Under the pieces are notes generated by a model, which saw only the letters and a list, made by a program, of their open reading frames with translations, ran no database searches and had not been told where the DNA came from. A stretch of 64,000 bases of DNA from positions 19,495,822 to 19,559,821 of the forward strand of contig CM019065.1 of assembly GCA_009667805.1 (NCBI GenBank), in the 5' to 3' direction. Both the position numbers and the translations under genes were made by a program. The stretch is from Leptobrachium leishanense (taxonomy: Eukaryota > Chordata > Amphibia > Anura > Megophryidae). Numbering within the stretch: the first letter of the stretch is position 1; every line of letters begins with the position of its first letter. Shown one piece after another: positions 8,995-20,082 of the stretch.

Positions 8995-11740
8995 CCAGGG
9001 CCCAGGGCCCAGACCCCAAAGCCCAGACCCCAAGGCTCAGACCCAGGGTCCAGACCCCAAAGCCCAGACCCTGGGCCCAGACCCCAAGGCCCAGACCCTG
9101 GGCCCAGACCCCAAGGCCCAGACCCCAAGGCCCAGACCCAGGGCCCAGACCCCAAGGCCCAGACCCAGGGTCCAGACCCCAAAGCCCAGACCCTAGGCCC
9201 AGACCCCAAGGCCCAGACCCTGGGCCCAGACCCCAAGGCCCAGACCAAGGGTCCAGACCCCAAGGCCCAAGGCCCAGACCCCAAGGCCCAGACCCTGGGC
9301 ACAGACCCCAAGGCCCAGACCTAGGGTCCAGACCCCAAGGCCCAGACTCCAAGGCCCAGACCCTGGGCACAGACCCCAAGGCCCAGACCGAGGGTCGAGA
9401 CCCCAAGGCCCAGATCCCAAAGCCCAGACCCCAAGGCCCAGTCCCTGGGCCCAGACCCCAAGGCCCAGACCCCAAAGCCCAGACCCTGGGCCCAGACCCC
9501 AAGGCCCAGACCCTGGGCCCAGACCCCAAGGCCCAGACCGAGGGTCCAGACCCCAAGGCCCAGGGCCCAGACCCCAAGGCCCAGACCCTGGGCACAGACC
9601 CCAAGGCCCAGACCGAGGGTCCAGACCCCAAGGCCCAGGGCCCAGACCCCAAGGCCCAGACCAAGGGTCCAGACCCCAAGGCCCAGACTCCAAGGCCCAG
9701 ACCCTGGGCACAGACCCCAAGGCCCAGACCGAGGGTCCAGACCCCAAGGCCCAGACCCCAAAGCCCAGACCCCAAGGCCCAGACCCCTGGGCCCAGACCC
9801 CAAGGCCCAGACCCCAAAGCCCAGACCCTGGGCCCAGACCCCAAGGCCCAGACCCTGGGCCCAGACCCCAAGGCCCAGACCGAGGGTCCAGACCCCAAGG
9901 CCCAGGGCCCAGACCCCAAGGCCCAGACCCTGGGCACAGACCCCAAGGCCCAGACCGAGGGTCCAGACCCCAAGGCCCAAGGCCCAGACCACAAGGCCCA
10001 GACCCAGGGCCCAGACCCCAAGGCCCAGACCCTGGGCCCAGACCCCAAGGCTCAGACCCAGGGCCCAGACCCAGGTCCAGACCCCAAGGCCCAGACCCAG
10101 GGTCCAGACCCCAAGGCCCAGACCCAGACCCCAGACCCCAAGGCCCAGACCCTGGGCCCAGACCCCAAGGCCCAAACCCTGGGCCCAGACCCCAAGGCCC
10201 AGACCCAGGGTCCAGACCCCAAGGCCCAGACCCTGGGCCCAGACTCCAAGGCCCAGACCCCAAGGCCCAGACCCAGGGTCCAGACCCCAAGACCCAGACC
10301 CCTGGGCCCAGACTCCTGGGCCCAGACCCAGGGCCCAGACCCCAAGGCCCAGACCTTGGGCCCAGACCCAAGGCCCAGACCCCAAGGCCCAGACCCCAAG
10401 GCCCAGACCCTGGGCCCAGACCCCAAGGCCCAGACCCCAAGGCCCAGACCCCTGGGCCCAGACCCCAAGGCCCAGACCGTGGGCCCATACCCCAGGGCCC
10501 AGACCCAGGGCCCAAACCCCAAGGCCCAGACCCCAAGGCCCTGACCCAGGGTCCAGACCCCAAGGCCCAGACCCCAAGGCCCAGACCCTGGGCCCAGACC
10601 CCAAGGCCCAGACCCCAAGGCCTAGACCCTGGGCCCAGACCCCAAGGCCCAGACCCAGGGCCAGGACCCCAGGCCCAGACCCCAAAGCCCAGACCCAGGG
10701 ACAAGACCACAAGGCCTAGTCCCAGGGACCAGACCCAGAGCCCAGACCCTAAGGCCAAGACCCCAAGGCCCAGACCTTGGGCCCAGACCCCAAAGCCCAG
10801 ACCCAGGGTCCAGACCCCAAAGCCCAGACCCAGGGCCCAGACCCCAAGGCCCAGACCCAGGGTCCAGACCCCAAGGCCCAGACCCAGGGTCCAGACCACA
10901 AGGACCAGACCCCGGGCCCAGACCCCAAGGCCCAGACCCCAAGGCCCAGACCCAGGGCCCAGACCCCAAGGCCCAGACCCCAAGGCCCAGACCCAGGGCC
11001 CAGACCCCAAGGCCCAGACCCTGGGCCCAGACCCTGGGCCCAGACCCTGGGCAACAAAACCCCAAGGCCCAGACCCCAAGGCCCAGACCCCAAGGCCCAG
11101 ACCCTGGGCCAGACCCCAAGGCCCAGACCCAGGGCCCAGACCCAGGGCCCAGACCCTGGGCCAGACCCCAAGGCCCAGACCCAGGGCCCAGACCCAGGGC
11201 CCAGACCCTGGGCCAGACCCCAAGGCCCAGACCCAGGGCCCAGACCCAGGGCCCAGACGCAAGGCCCAGACCCAGGGCCCAGACGCAAGGCCCAGACCCT
11301 GGGCCCAAACCCAGGGACCAGACCCAGAGCCCAGACCCAGGGACCAGACCCCAGGGACCAGGCCCAGCCTAGACCCAGGGCCCAGACCCCAGGGGCCAGG
11401 CCCAGACTAGACCCAGGGGCCAGGCCCCAAGGCCCAGCCCCATGGACCAGACCCCAAGGCCCAGACCTAGGGACCAGAGCCCAGACCCAGGGACCAGGGC
11501 CCAGACCCCAGGCCAGACTCAGGGCCCAGACCCCAGACCAGACTCAGGGCCCAGACCGCAGGGACCAGACCCCAAGGTCCAGTCCCAGGGACCAAACCCA
11601 GGGCCCAGACCAGACCCCAAGGCCCAGGCCCAGCCCAGACCCCAAGGCCCAGAGCACAAACCCCAATTCCCAGGGCCCAGACCCCAAGGCCCAAACCAGA
11701 CCCAGGGACCAGGCCTAGACCCAGAGGCCATCATATACAG
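8995..11740 (+). repeat. GC-rich minisatellite, units of 13-14 bp in changing dimers (2.7 kb)
   Basis: Made of two alternating words, cccagaccccaagg and cccagaccctggg (or cccagacccaggg), combined in variable order for about 200 units. The array has almost no stop codons on either strand, so frames of several hundred residues rich in Gly-Leu-Trp-Pro (minus) or Pro-Lys-Arg (plus) appear; they shift with each indel and have no domain, so I do not call them genes. The minus strand has dense GGG runs with potential to form G-quadruplexes. Confidence 0.95.
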
Positions 11741-12388
11741 CCCGTTACTGTGAGATTTATTGCTGTGGATTCTGTGATACCTTCATACACACCGCACATT
11801 ACTGTGAGTTTTATTGCTGTGGTGCTATGTTATGTCCTTTTTTTTGAAGGGGGAGAAAAGCGGTTAGAGTTTGAGGGAGAGCAGGGGGGCCCCATCATGA
11901 GGTTTAGTAAGGGGCCCCAACATTTCTGATGACTGCCCTGTCACTAATCATGTGTGTTCTAGCAATAATTGCAAGTGTGGAAGGTACTGAGATAATGTAT
12001 TAATTGCTGGAATCAGTGGGAGAGAGATACAGATAAGAAACACGGGAACACTGCTAAAAAGAGTTATGAAACACATCTTATTCAGGAAGACATGTGCAAA
12101 GTCCAGAAACATTACAGGGTCTGGCCGTTTGTCAGGCTGGGTAGAAAGACCTTGGACCCTATTCCGACCTTGGGTTCTGTCACTGCAATTAAGTGTCTTT
12201 TGTCCTCAATTCGGGGAGTTGTCATCTCGGCAGATTTAAATTAGGGCATACCAGCATTTCGATTCCAATAAAAATTCAGCTTGATTATAGGCACTTGCGA
12301 CTATGTTTACTGTTGGAAATGTTGGCTTTTGTGGTTCATTTCAGATTTATCAGTAAGCCAAACTCCGCTAAGTGGTGTAAGGTGTTGA

Positions 12389-13128
12389 CAGGGCCGCCAT
12401 CAGTGGGGTGACAGATCATAATATGTTCAGGGGCCGGGGGCTTCAGGGGGCCCTGACGTTGGCCATACCCTGTGCAGCTTGTCTATGTGGCACAGATATA
12501 AGGGACTATCTTGCCACCAAAAAACAGTATTGTGTGAGATCTCAACACCAATGCTAAAAATATATATACGTATCATTTTCTGGGCTCCTGGACCGTTCCT
12601 CCCTTGTACGCTCGATCGTCAAAATAGAAAAAGAATGTGTACAACACAGATGGGAGCACCACCATTTATCTAAGTAGGGGGGAGAGTCCGGTTCTTTCCG
12701 ACTCAGGTGCCGGTTAGGCTGCTCTGTACCGACAGTGATCCGCCAGTAGAATTCAGTCAAGGCGGTGCATACCGGATGCCCGGCACCTGAGTCGGAAAGA
12801 ACCGGACTCTCCCCCCTACTTAGATAAATGGTGGTGCTCCCATTTGTGTTGTACACTATCTATGCCACCCAGGATCAGGCCACCAAAAGACCAAGAAATG
12901 TCTCGGTGGGATGCGGCATCTTGGGACAGTAAGAGCACTCAGACTCATCACTGAGGGAGCGATTAGTATGGTCTGTGCCTGGCAGAGATGCAGACCGATC
13001 ACTCTCCCACCAGGGAACATTTTTTATCCCCTTACTGGACCAGTAGGTTTACTTAAATAGGCAGCTAAGCAAAGAGGGCCCCAAATAGTACTTCAGTAAG
13101 GAACCCCAACATTTTTATGGCAGCCCTG
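12389..13128 (+). mobile_element. hAT element with CAGGGCCGCC ends (740 bp) carrying a perfect foldback
   Basis: Starts cagggccgccatcagtgggg and ends atggcagccctg. The flanking 8-mers are identical: ggtgttga at 12381-12388 and 13129-13136. Both ends have ggggccc/gggccccaa subterminal blocks shared with the 8605-11940 element. Its middle contains a long inverted repeat (next entry). No coding capacity. Confidence 0.92.
12637..12856. repeat. Inverted repeat, 77-base arms with about 66-base loop
   Basis: Left arm from gtgtacaacacagatgggag at 12637 to about 12713; right arm 12780-12856. I see a single mismatch (cag versus aaa position near the outer end). It could form a stable cruciform or, if transcribed, a long hairpin RNA. 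It may be a smaller palindromic element inserted into the hAT. Confidence 0.88.
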
Positions 13129-13136
13129 GGTGTTGA

Positions 13137-14062
13137 TAAATGGTCCTTGTTGCAGGAAAACACAGAAAATCACATGAAAAACCCTTATTTATAACTATTA
13201 GTATGGGTCTACCACTTCACTGTAAAGGGTGGAGGCTGGTTTAAATATCCAGCTATCCAGGGCAGCCATAAACATGTCTCTTCCCTCACTCTCTGGTCTG
13301 TATTGTATCTAATTAACTCTTGGACACCAGGAGCTTAAGCTGGGGCCACACGTAGAAAGTACATCTGATGTAACAGATATAGCTTGGCATGGACGTACTA
13401 GTGGACACTGGACAGCAGTCACAGCACATGATGCGTGTGAATTTTGACGTTGAGGAAGCCATTGTGTTTTGCAGTCTCAGTTTCATACACACGTGACTGA
13501 TGGCAAATGACATTGTGTGTTATCCCTTATATGATCCATCAAAATTCTATGACGGACGTCAAGATATGAGTTACAACGGACACATTTAGTGCACTTGTGC
13601 GGCCCCTGCCTTAAAGTGAGACATGTTGAAGGCTGGACATTTAAACGAGTCTCGATGCTTTATACTTCTTTCTGGAAAATAACGAAGACAAAGTCTCGGA
13701 TATTTGTAGAGACCCAAGGACAACCTTGCCAATCTGTGCTGACAGCAAAAAATGTAGGGGAGAATGCTGCACAATACAAGGCACCCTGCATCAACTTCTG
13801 TTGCGTCTCCTAACTGAGCAGTGTGAGTTAGAATGTGCAGCTCAAAGGAGGACGTGTTTGCTGGTTGGAGTTGACCATGGGGCTCTCGTCAATCCATGTG
13901 GCACTAAGAACGTTATCTTTATCAATACAAGAGATGTCACCTATGAAGCCAGAGTCATCTCGAGAAGAGTGCTGCAGAACAGACGCAAACCCAGTCCCGG
14001 TTCCGAACATTCAGTGAACAAAAACAAGCTAATTGGCGATACATGGATCTTAAGGTCTCTTT
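13137..14062. other. Intergenic stretch without recognised feature
   Basis: Unique-looking sequence between two hAT elements. Open frames such as 13726-14178 (+) run into the following transposon and show no domain I recognise. Nothing supportable as a gene. Confidence 0.5.
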
Positions 14063-14498
14063 TAGGGATGAGCCGAACACCCCCAAGTTCGGTTCGCATT
14101 CGAACTCGAACTTTTCAAGAGTTCGAATTCGAACTCGAACTCAATACAAGTCGATGGGACTCAAAATTCGGTTTTTAGAGTGCACTCCAAGAGGGCATAT
14201 ATGCTAGATATTTGCCATAAAAGGTGTATGGGGGTCCGGGTAGTGCCCTGGGGGACAGGAAACAAGGACACAAAGTTTAAAAAAAACTTTTTTAAAGGCA
14301 CAGTGAGTTTTCCATGAAATAAGGGTTAAAATAAAAACGAAAAATTCCTTCAAATATCGTGCCTAGGAGGTCCCCATAACCTGCCCGTGAAGTGGCGGAT
14401 TTCTAGGGTGTATAGAAACACTTAAAAACAATGTCTGGGTCCGGATAGTGCCCTGGGGGACAGGAAACAAGGACAAAAAGTTTTAAAAAAAGACATGT

Positions 14499-15801
14499 TT
14501 AACCCCTTCACTGCTGACGACGTGTGGGACACGTCCTCAGTTACTCCCGCTGTATGCTGAGGAGGACGTGTACCACACGTCATCAGCTTTGCGGGACCCC
14601 CGGCAGGGCAGAGATACTCACCTCTCTGTCCGGGGTCGTTCGGCGTTCTGACTTCAACGTCCTCAGACGCTGAAGTCAAGCTCCTCCCAATGAGCGATGA
14701 CGTCATTTCCAGGCGACCCCTGGCAATGCCGGGAGATCGCCTGGAAGGGAGGGGGGGTCCGATCTGATCCCTCTCACTCCCGATCGGGAGGTCCCACAAA
14801 AAAAAGCAAGGCACCGCTTAAAAGGGGAGAGTCTCCCCTTTTAAGCGGTGCCTCGCTTTAAGGCTAAGGTCAGACTAACGCAGTATTAACGTGCGTTTAG
14901 CCGCACTAAATCACGACCGTGCTAGCAGCAAATTCCGTCCAATGCCGGGCAGCATACAAAGAATGGCCGCACAAAAGTGCGGCTGCACAACGCAAGTGGC
15001 AAAAGAACGCATTTTTTCGAGAACATCAAACCGCTAGTACTGACGTACAGAGTGTGCTGCGTCCGCTAGCGGCATGTGTGTGTGATTAGGCTGCTAATGT
15101 CCGGCCAACATCACGTCCAGACGCAAAAAGTGTTTTATTGATAACCGTACAAAATCACGGACGAAAATGCGCATCGTACGACTGCTATCGCGTATTTCGT
15201 GAAAAAATGCATCCATTCGTTCGAACGCACTTTTTCACGGACAACGCAAAAAATGCGTTAGTCTGACCTTAGCCTTACCCCTTAGGCACCGGGTCGCACT
15301 TCGGCGCAGCAAGGCCTAGCTCCGGTGGGGGCCGCCATCTTGGATGGCAGCTCCACCCCAGGTCCTCCCTCACTGCCTGATGTCCTCACGCATAGCGCGA
15401 GGACGTCAGATAGCCGGGGAACCCCTAGCTGCCCGGAATCCCCTGGTGGAGATAGGGGTTCATTTGAACCCCGATATCTCCAGAACCGTGGCAGCTAGGG
15501 GGTAATGGAGGGTGTCAATCGAAAGGCCTAAGCATGGTACCCAACTTGACCAGGTATAAAGTAAAAAAATAAAAAAATAAAAACATGTATTTTTTTTGTG
15601 TGTTATTTTTATTAATGCAGCAATATTGTTCACATTTCAATTATAATGTGAACAATGATGTCTGCCGGAGAGAACGATATATAATATGTCTGGGTCGTAT
15701 AATAAAATGTGGCTTCAAATCGCGTTTAAACATGATGAGCGAAAGCGGTAAAAATTAGCTCAGCACACGGCAGTGAAATGCCTCAGCAGTGAAAGGGTTA
15801 A
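14499..15801. mobile_element. piggyBac-like MITE with TTAA target duplication, built of hairpins
   Basis: Begins ttaaccccttcactgctgac and ends cagcagtgaaagggttaa, giving imperfect TIRs next to TTAA on both sides, as known for piggyBac elements. The interior is a chain of short inverted repeats (for example 14517-14586, 14712-14744 and the very regular 14802-14860). One hairpin arm is interrupted by a smaller TIR element at 14862-15274. No coding capacity. Confidence 0.82.
14862..15274. mobile_element. Small TIR MITE, GGCTARGGTCAGAC family, copy 1
   Basis: Starts ggctaaggtcagactaacgc and ends gcgttagtctgaccttagcc, a near-perfect TIR of about 20 bases. The flanks are taa/tta, so a 3-bp TTA target duplication (Harbinger-like) is possible but not certain. 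Two more copies of similar size are at 19282-19706 and 20143-20569. CpG-rich interior, no coding capacity. Confidence 0.85.
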
Positions 15802-16344
15802 AGGAACAGTGAGTTTTCCATAAAATAAGGGTTAAAAATAAAAACAAAAAATTCCTTCAAATATCGTGCCTAGGAGGTCCCCATAACCTGCCCGTGAAGT
15901 GGCGGATTTGTAGGATGTATGGAAACATCGCCATCACAGACCCACACACGACACCTGGCACTCCCAGTCTGCATACAATGTATCAAATTCATGAGACCGG
16001 ACTAATTAGAAGCACACGTTATTTCCAAACACTAATTAAACACCTGTTGTTTACGCCTTTTGAGAGCACAGGTCATTTAGTGGTGAGAATCTTTGCACCT
16101 AGACATTTAGACATTAGTTTTTAATTCAATATCTAATAAACCGTTGCTTATAATATTCTGCAGTAAAGAGTCTCTTTATTTCTAGATTTTGTAGTATTTT
16201 TTAAGCATTTTTTATACTTTTTTTTTAAAAACAAAATTCGAACCGAACACGCCAAAAAGTTCGAAGTTCGCGAACTTGCGAACGGCCAAAGTTCGAATCG
16301 AACTCCAAACTGATCGAACCGAACAGCTCATCCCTAGTCTCTTT

Positions 16345-17437
16345 GTGTCACAGCCCAAAATCAGTGGTGCAGAATAATAAGACCCATGTCCATACTAGTT
16401 TGGCTCTGCCTTGAAACCTGCCAACACTTTTCCTGCTCAGTTTCCTCTCTTGGATATGCTCCAATCCCACCTCTGAGGAGCTACAGGTGCGGCCAACATA
16501 AGTAGCAGTTCATTATGAGGGTGATAACTCCCAGTAAAAGCACTTCAACATTGCTCAAATTATAGTCATTCTGAAAGCTTTGTATCAAGTCGTATCCCTC
16601 TTGCCATTTGTCCAGCTTGTGGTTCCAGTGTACCCATGTCTTCAAGTCGCCTTGTGCCTCCTATGAATCCTGTGTCTCTGGTAACCCATAAACCCCTAAA
16701 ACAACCTGTCTACAAACACAACCTGCTTGTCTGCTGCACTTTGGGCTCATACCCGCTATGCACCGTGACCCCGTGTCTAAGGAGGAACCTGAATTAAACA
16801 AGTAAACGTGATACTCCAAATAAAGCATTTATTGTGCAATAAAAGAAAGAATGAGTGCATAAAAAATATATCATTACAATATCTTAAAAATCCAACGCGT
16901 TTCACCCCATGAACACAGATAAAATGGGGACAGTCTCAATAGTCCGGTTGTCACATTTATCGTGTACCAGGGGGCGAAGGTATGAGCCCACGATGCAGTG
17001 ATGCAACTTGCAGACAATGGAGCAGGGTTAAAGTGGGGTTTATTAGTTGAAAACCATACAAAGGCCAACTGAAAGACATGGAATGGTATTAGATGGGGAT
17101 TCTGAGTAAAGGAGAGGAACTGTGTTGTGACAGTGGTTCACATCCTTTCCAGTCAGAGGTACTTTTTCCCTCAACTGTACTAGCAGCCCATCATCTCAGG
17201 CCAGGCTAGGAAAACCATTTTGACCAGTTGTACACATTCTACGGATCAATTTACAGAGCAAAACCGACTACCTGGAGTGTGATCCACACAGTGATACAGC
17301 TGTTTGTTGTGTGGAGATACAGACAAGAATATGACTCCAAATGACAACGAAAGGGAGAGATGCGCCACTAATGAAGAAACAAAGAAGCCACTCTAGTGGG
17401 TGTTCAGAAGAGCATGTCCAGGCTCCCAGCATACATA
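16345..17437. other. Intergenic stretch, no gene seen
   Basis: No open frame with a recognisable domain. At about 16893-16910 it contains ccaacgcgtttcaccc, the reverse of a CpG-rich word also found at about 43200 and 55180, which suggests a piece of an unnamed repeat family. Confidence 0.4.
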
Positions 17438-17631
17438 CAGTAAGGGTGAAGGTCCAAGCACTTTGCGTCAGACACCACAGCTTTATTGGGAAATTACCAA
17501 AGCTTCAATCATGATATAGCATTTTTCAAGGGCTTGATAAAGACCATATCATGGCCAAAATGTCAGTAATTTCCCAATAAATCTACACTGTCTGAAGCCC
17601 AAGTGAAGTGCCTGGACCTTCTCCCTTACTG
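17438..17631. mobile_element. Palindromic MITE with TA flanks (194 bp)
   Basis: Starts cagtaagggtgaaggtccaa and ends ggaccttctcccttactg, with arms continuing inward through the ttattgggaaattac / gtaatttcccaataaa pair. TA lies on each side, as for Tc1/mariner-type elements. No coding capacity. Confidence 0.7.
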
Positions 17632-18059
17632 TAGAACTAGAATTTGAATAAATGACTAAAGCGAGAGACACACTGATTGATGCGACGCGGTGCAAAGACC
17701 CGACGTCGGCCTAGTGCACAGAGATGATGGGGCTGTATACACTGAGCACGTCTCGATGTGCGTCTACATGCGTTGCGCGTTCAGTGTATCTCCGGCTTAA
17801 TGTTTTGTGCGTTCCTACTGACCACTGATCATGAAGTAGGCAGAATGGTTTCTTTGATGGCTTTTCTCCTACCTAGTTGTCCATGTTACATGTGACTAGA
17901 GATGTGATGTGGTTATCCCTGCTAGGACAAACCAATAGTGAAAATATCCTTTTGCCAATGACAAAGTAGCTGTGGTACCTGGAGGTGGCAATGAAGCAAC
18001 TGCATACAGGACAACCCAAGGGCTTTGCAGAGGCCCAGGCAAATCTTGGCCACACAAGG

Positions 18060-18600
18060 GGTTATTCACAGAGAGCCCAATTTGCCAATGAATTGCTCCA
18101 AACAGTGAATTTCCCCGTACGGTGCAATTTCGTGGCTATTTTGGCTATTCAGAAAGCTGACATATTGGCAAATTGCCAGCGAAAAACAGTGATGTTCGGC
18201 GGCAATGAACTCCCCATAGACAAGTTATGGTTAATCTATTCAGAAAAAGCTGAATAGCGCCGAAAGGATGGCAAAATGCCTTGATTTTCGGTGGTTTAAT
18301 TCGATAGGTTTAGACAGGTGAATCCCATAGGTTTCAATGTAAAAAAAAATCCCCATTTTTTATTCAACTATTTATTCTTTTCATTAGCAGAAAACAGTCT
18401 TTTTATTCATTTATTTCTTAATATTATTATTAATATTTATTTATTTTTATTAATTTATCCCTTAGAAATTTTGAGGCATTTTTCTGGATTTTTTCGGTGA
18501 ATTGTTTTTTCCCCATTTTTTTTTTTAAATGGTGTTTTTTTTTATTCTGTTATAGACCTTTTTATTGTTATTCATAGGATCTTACATATTACTTTATTAC
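18060..18600 (+). mobile_element. GGGTTATTCAGAGAG-family TIR element, fragment
   Basis: Begins ggggttattcacagagagcc and carries the family core (accgaacagtgaatttcccc-like and gttcggcggcaatgaa blocks). The matching right end is not found, so the copy is truncated. More complete copies are at 33786-34635 and 39128-39945. Confidence 0.65.
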
Positions 18601-18795
18601 CGGAATTTCATTCAATTAAATCTGAATATCAAACAACTTGTTATTATCCAACTGTATATATATTATAATGTCAATATAAAAACAGGGTTTTTTACCTGAA
18701 TAAAACATTACAATAAAAAACATTCTTCTTTCCATATTCTTCAACCTTCCACAACTTTATTAGTATCTGCCTGTTCAGTTACCTCTTCCTTTTAA

Positions 18796-19126
18796 CCCCT
18801 TGGGTCCACTAATTGGACGCTTACCCCCTGGAACCTCATGGGCGCTCCTCACTGAGAGCCCCGCTATCTCCGATACCCCTTGATGCCACGAGGCATCCTA
18901 TGACATCCTAATGGAATATCCTGCCTCACGTCTTTCAGGCCTTCCTCCGGCCTGTCTACCTTCCCAATGTCCAGCCGTTGTCATTGGCTAAAAGGGGACT
19001 GCTTGACCTCAGGCAGTCCCCCTTCAACCAATGACCCTATCAGCCTGCTCAGAAGGAGCCGATCCAGAAAGCTACAGGCATTAAGGTCCACCTGTCACCA
19101 ACAGAAGTCGCGGAGTTAAGGGGTTG
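18796..19126. mobile_element. Possible degenerate piggyBac-like MITE
   Basis: Starts ttaaccccttgggtccac and ends gagttaaggggttga; the inside has a clear hairpin around 18984-19050 (cattggctaaaaggggactg pairing with cagtcccccttcaaccaatg). Ends match only in the outer ten bases, so the assignment is tentative. Confidence 0.4.
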
Positions 19127-19281
19127 ACTAAAAACCTAAAGGCGACTTAACCTGTGCCCATTTGATGAAAGATCCCCCCATGTAAAGCCTCCAACCCTGT
19201 TCTTGAGGCCAAACGACATGTCCCTCTTCATGCTCCATCCGTCTCCTTACACCATCCGGATCAGGCAAAGGGTCCAATTTA

Positions 19282-19706
19282 GGCTAGGGTCAAACGAAAG
19301 CATTTTTACACGCGAACGTAAAAAAGTGCGTCCGAACGCATTGACGTATTTTTTCACGGAATAGGCGAAAACGGTCAAAAGATGCGCATTTTCGTGCGTG
19401 ATGTTTTACGGATCCAAACCAGGAAACTTTTTGCGTCTGGACGTTATGTTGGCCGGACACGAGCAGCGTCTGACGTCTCCAAATCACACACACACACCGC
19501 TAGCGGGCGCAGCGCACTCTGTACGTCCGTACTAGGGTTCTGCGTTCTCGAAAAAATGCGTTCATTTTCCACTTGCGTTGCGCAGCCGGACTTTCGTGCG
19601 ACCGTACTTCGTATATTGGCCGTCATTGCCCGTCATTTGCTGCTAGTGCGGCTGTGATTAAGTGCGCCAGAACGCACGTTAAAAGTGCGCTGGTCTGACC
19701 CCAGCC
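19282..19706. mobile_element. Small TIR MITE, GGCTARGGTCAGAC family, copy 2
   Basis: Starts ggctagggtcaaacgaaagc and ends gctggtctgaccccagcc, flanked by tta on both sides. Same size and CpG-rich interior as the copies at 14862 and 20143, but internally inverted relative to them in part. Confidence 0.78.
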
Positions 19707-20019
19707 TTAAGGCCTCTCTGCCTGATTGCTCAGGCGCTTCATTCCATCGCAACTCACACAAAATAAAACAAAGTATTAATGGTAAGTAATGTTTTTTATA
19801 GTCGGTGAGGTCGCTTCCAGAATCCTGTGTTTTGGTGGAATCCTTCATTATTTTTGCAGAGTCGTTTTTTATTGTTTACGTCTTCCTCCCTGGCTCCGCG
19901 TGTGCTGATCTGTCCCCGAGTCCCCAACGACCATCAATTACAGCCTGTGCAGAGGAAATGAAACGATTAACATGCCTGAGCAAGCTTCTCCGTGTGTCCC
20001 CATAGAGAATGTACCTCCC

Positions 20020-20027
20020 TATAAAAG
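20020..20027 (+). promoter_or_regulatory. TATA box of V2R gene 2
   Basis: tataaaag within a 260-bp block (19815-20082) that is repeated at 44713-44987 ahead of V2R gene 3, at a similar distance upstream of the signal-peptide exon. The shared block includes catcaattacagcctgtgca and gtacctccctataaaagcac. An initiator is expected about 30 bases downstream, near 20050. Confidence 0.65.
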
Positions 20028-20077
20028 CACTGACTCATTTAATGTACACAGGCCGGAGGGAATCACTGAGCAGGAAT

Positions 20078-20082
20078 ATGAG
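20078..20082 (+). CDS. V2R gene 2 exon 1 (start codon micro-segment)
   Basis: ATG AG followed by the donor gtatga. Joined to the acceptor at 27618 it gives ATG AGA GTG AAA ATT, in frame with the signal peptide. The next exon has no ATG of its own at the right place (its first codon is GTG) and is preceded by a strong polypyrimidine-CAG acceptor, so an upstream start exon is needed. The duplicated block at 44983-44987 (ATG AA, donor gtatga) has the same phase. Confidence 0.6.

Larger units (their letters stand above)
8605..11940 (+). mobile_element. hAT element with CAGGGCCGCC ends, filled with minisatellite (3.3 kb)
   Basis: Begins cagggccgccatcagggc at 8605 and ends gatgactgccctg at 11940. 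The flanking 8-mers are identical: tcactaat at 8597-8604 and 11941-11948. Near the left end are two hairpins (about 8674-8720 around ctcgag, and 8741-8782 around cactgtg), then a 90-base purine-rich tract, then the GC-rich array. No transposase is present: the long open frames on both strands come from the repeat. The subterminal ggggccc blocks resemble those of the element at 12389-13128. Confidence 0.9.
14063..16336 (-). mobile_element. hAT, TAGGGATGAGC family, copy 2 (non-autonomous, with nested MITEs)
   Basis: Ends tagggatgagccgaacaccc (14063) and gaacagctcatcccta (16336); the flanking 8-mers are identical, gtctcttt at 14055-14062 and 16337-16344. Compared with copy 1 it is reversed: its left end corresponds to the transposase 3' end. 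It keeps only the terminal regions, with a roughly 190-bp internal block (gggtagtgccctgggggaca to the ggcggattt region) present twice, and a 1.3 kb piggyBac-like MITE inserted in the second block. Confidence 0.93.

Noticed and set aside
8675..11718. Long open frames on both strands (up to about 690 residues, Gly-Leu-Trp-rich or Pro-Lys-rich)
   Set aside because: They are forced by a stop-poor tandem repeat, overlap each other in all frames and have no domain or start context.
13726..14178. Plus-strand frame of 150 residues
   Set aside because: Its second half is the end of hAT copy 2 and the first half has no recognisable domain.
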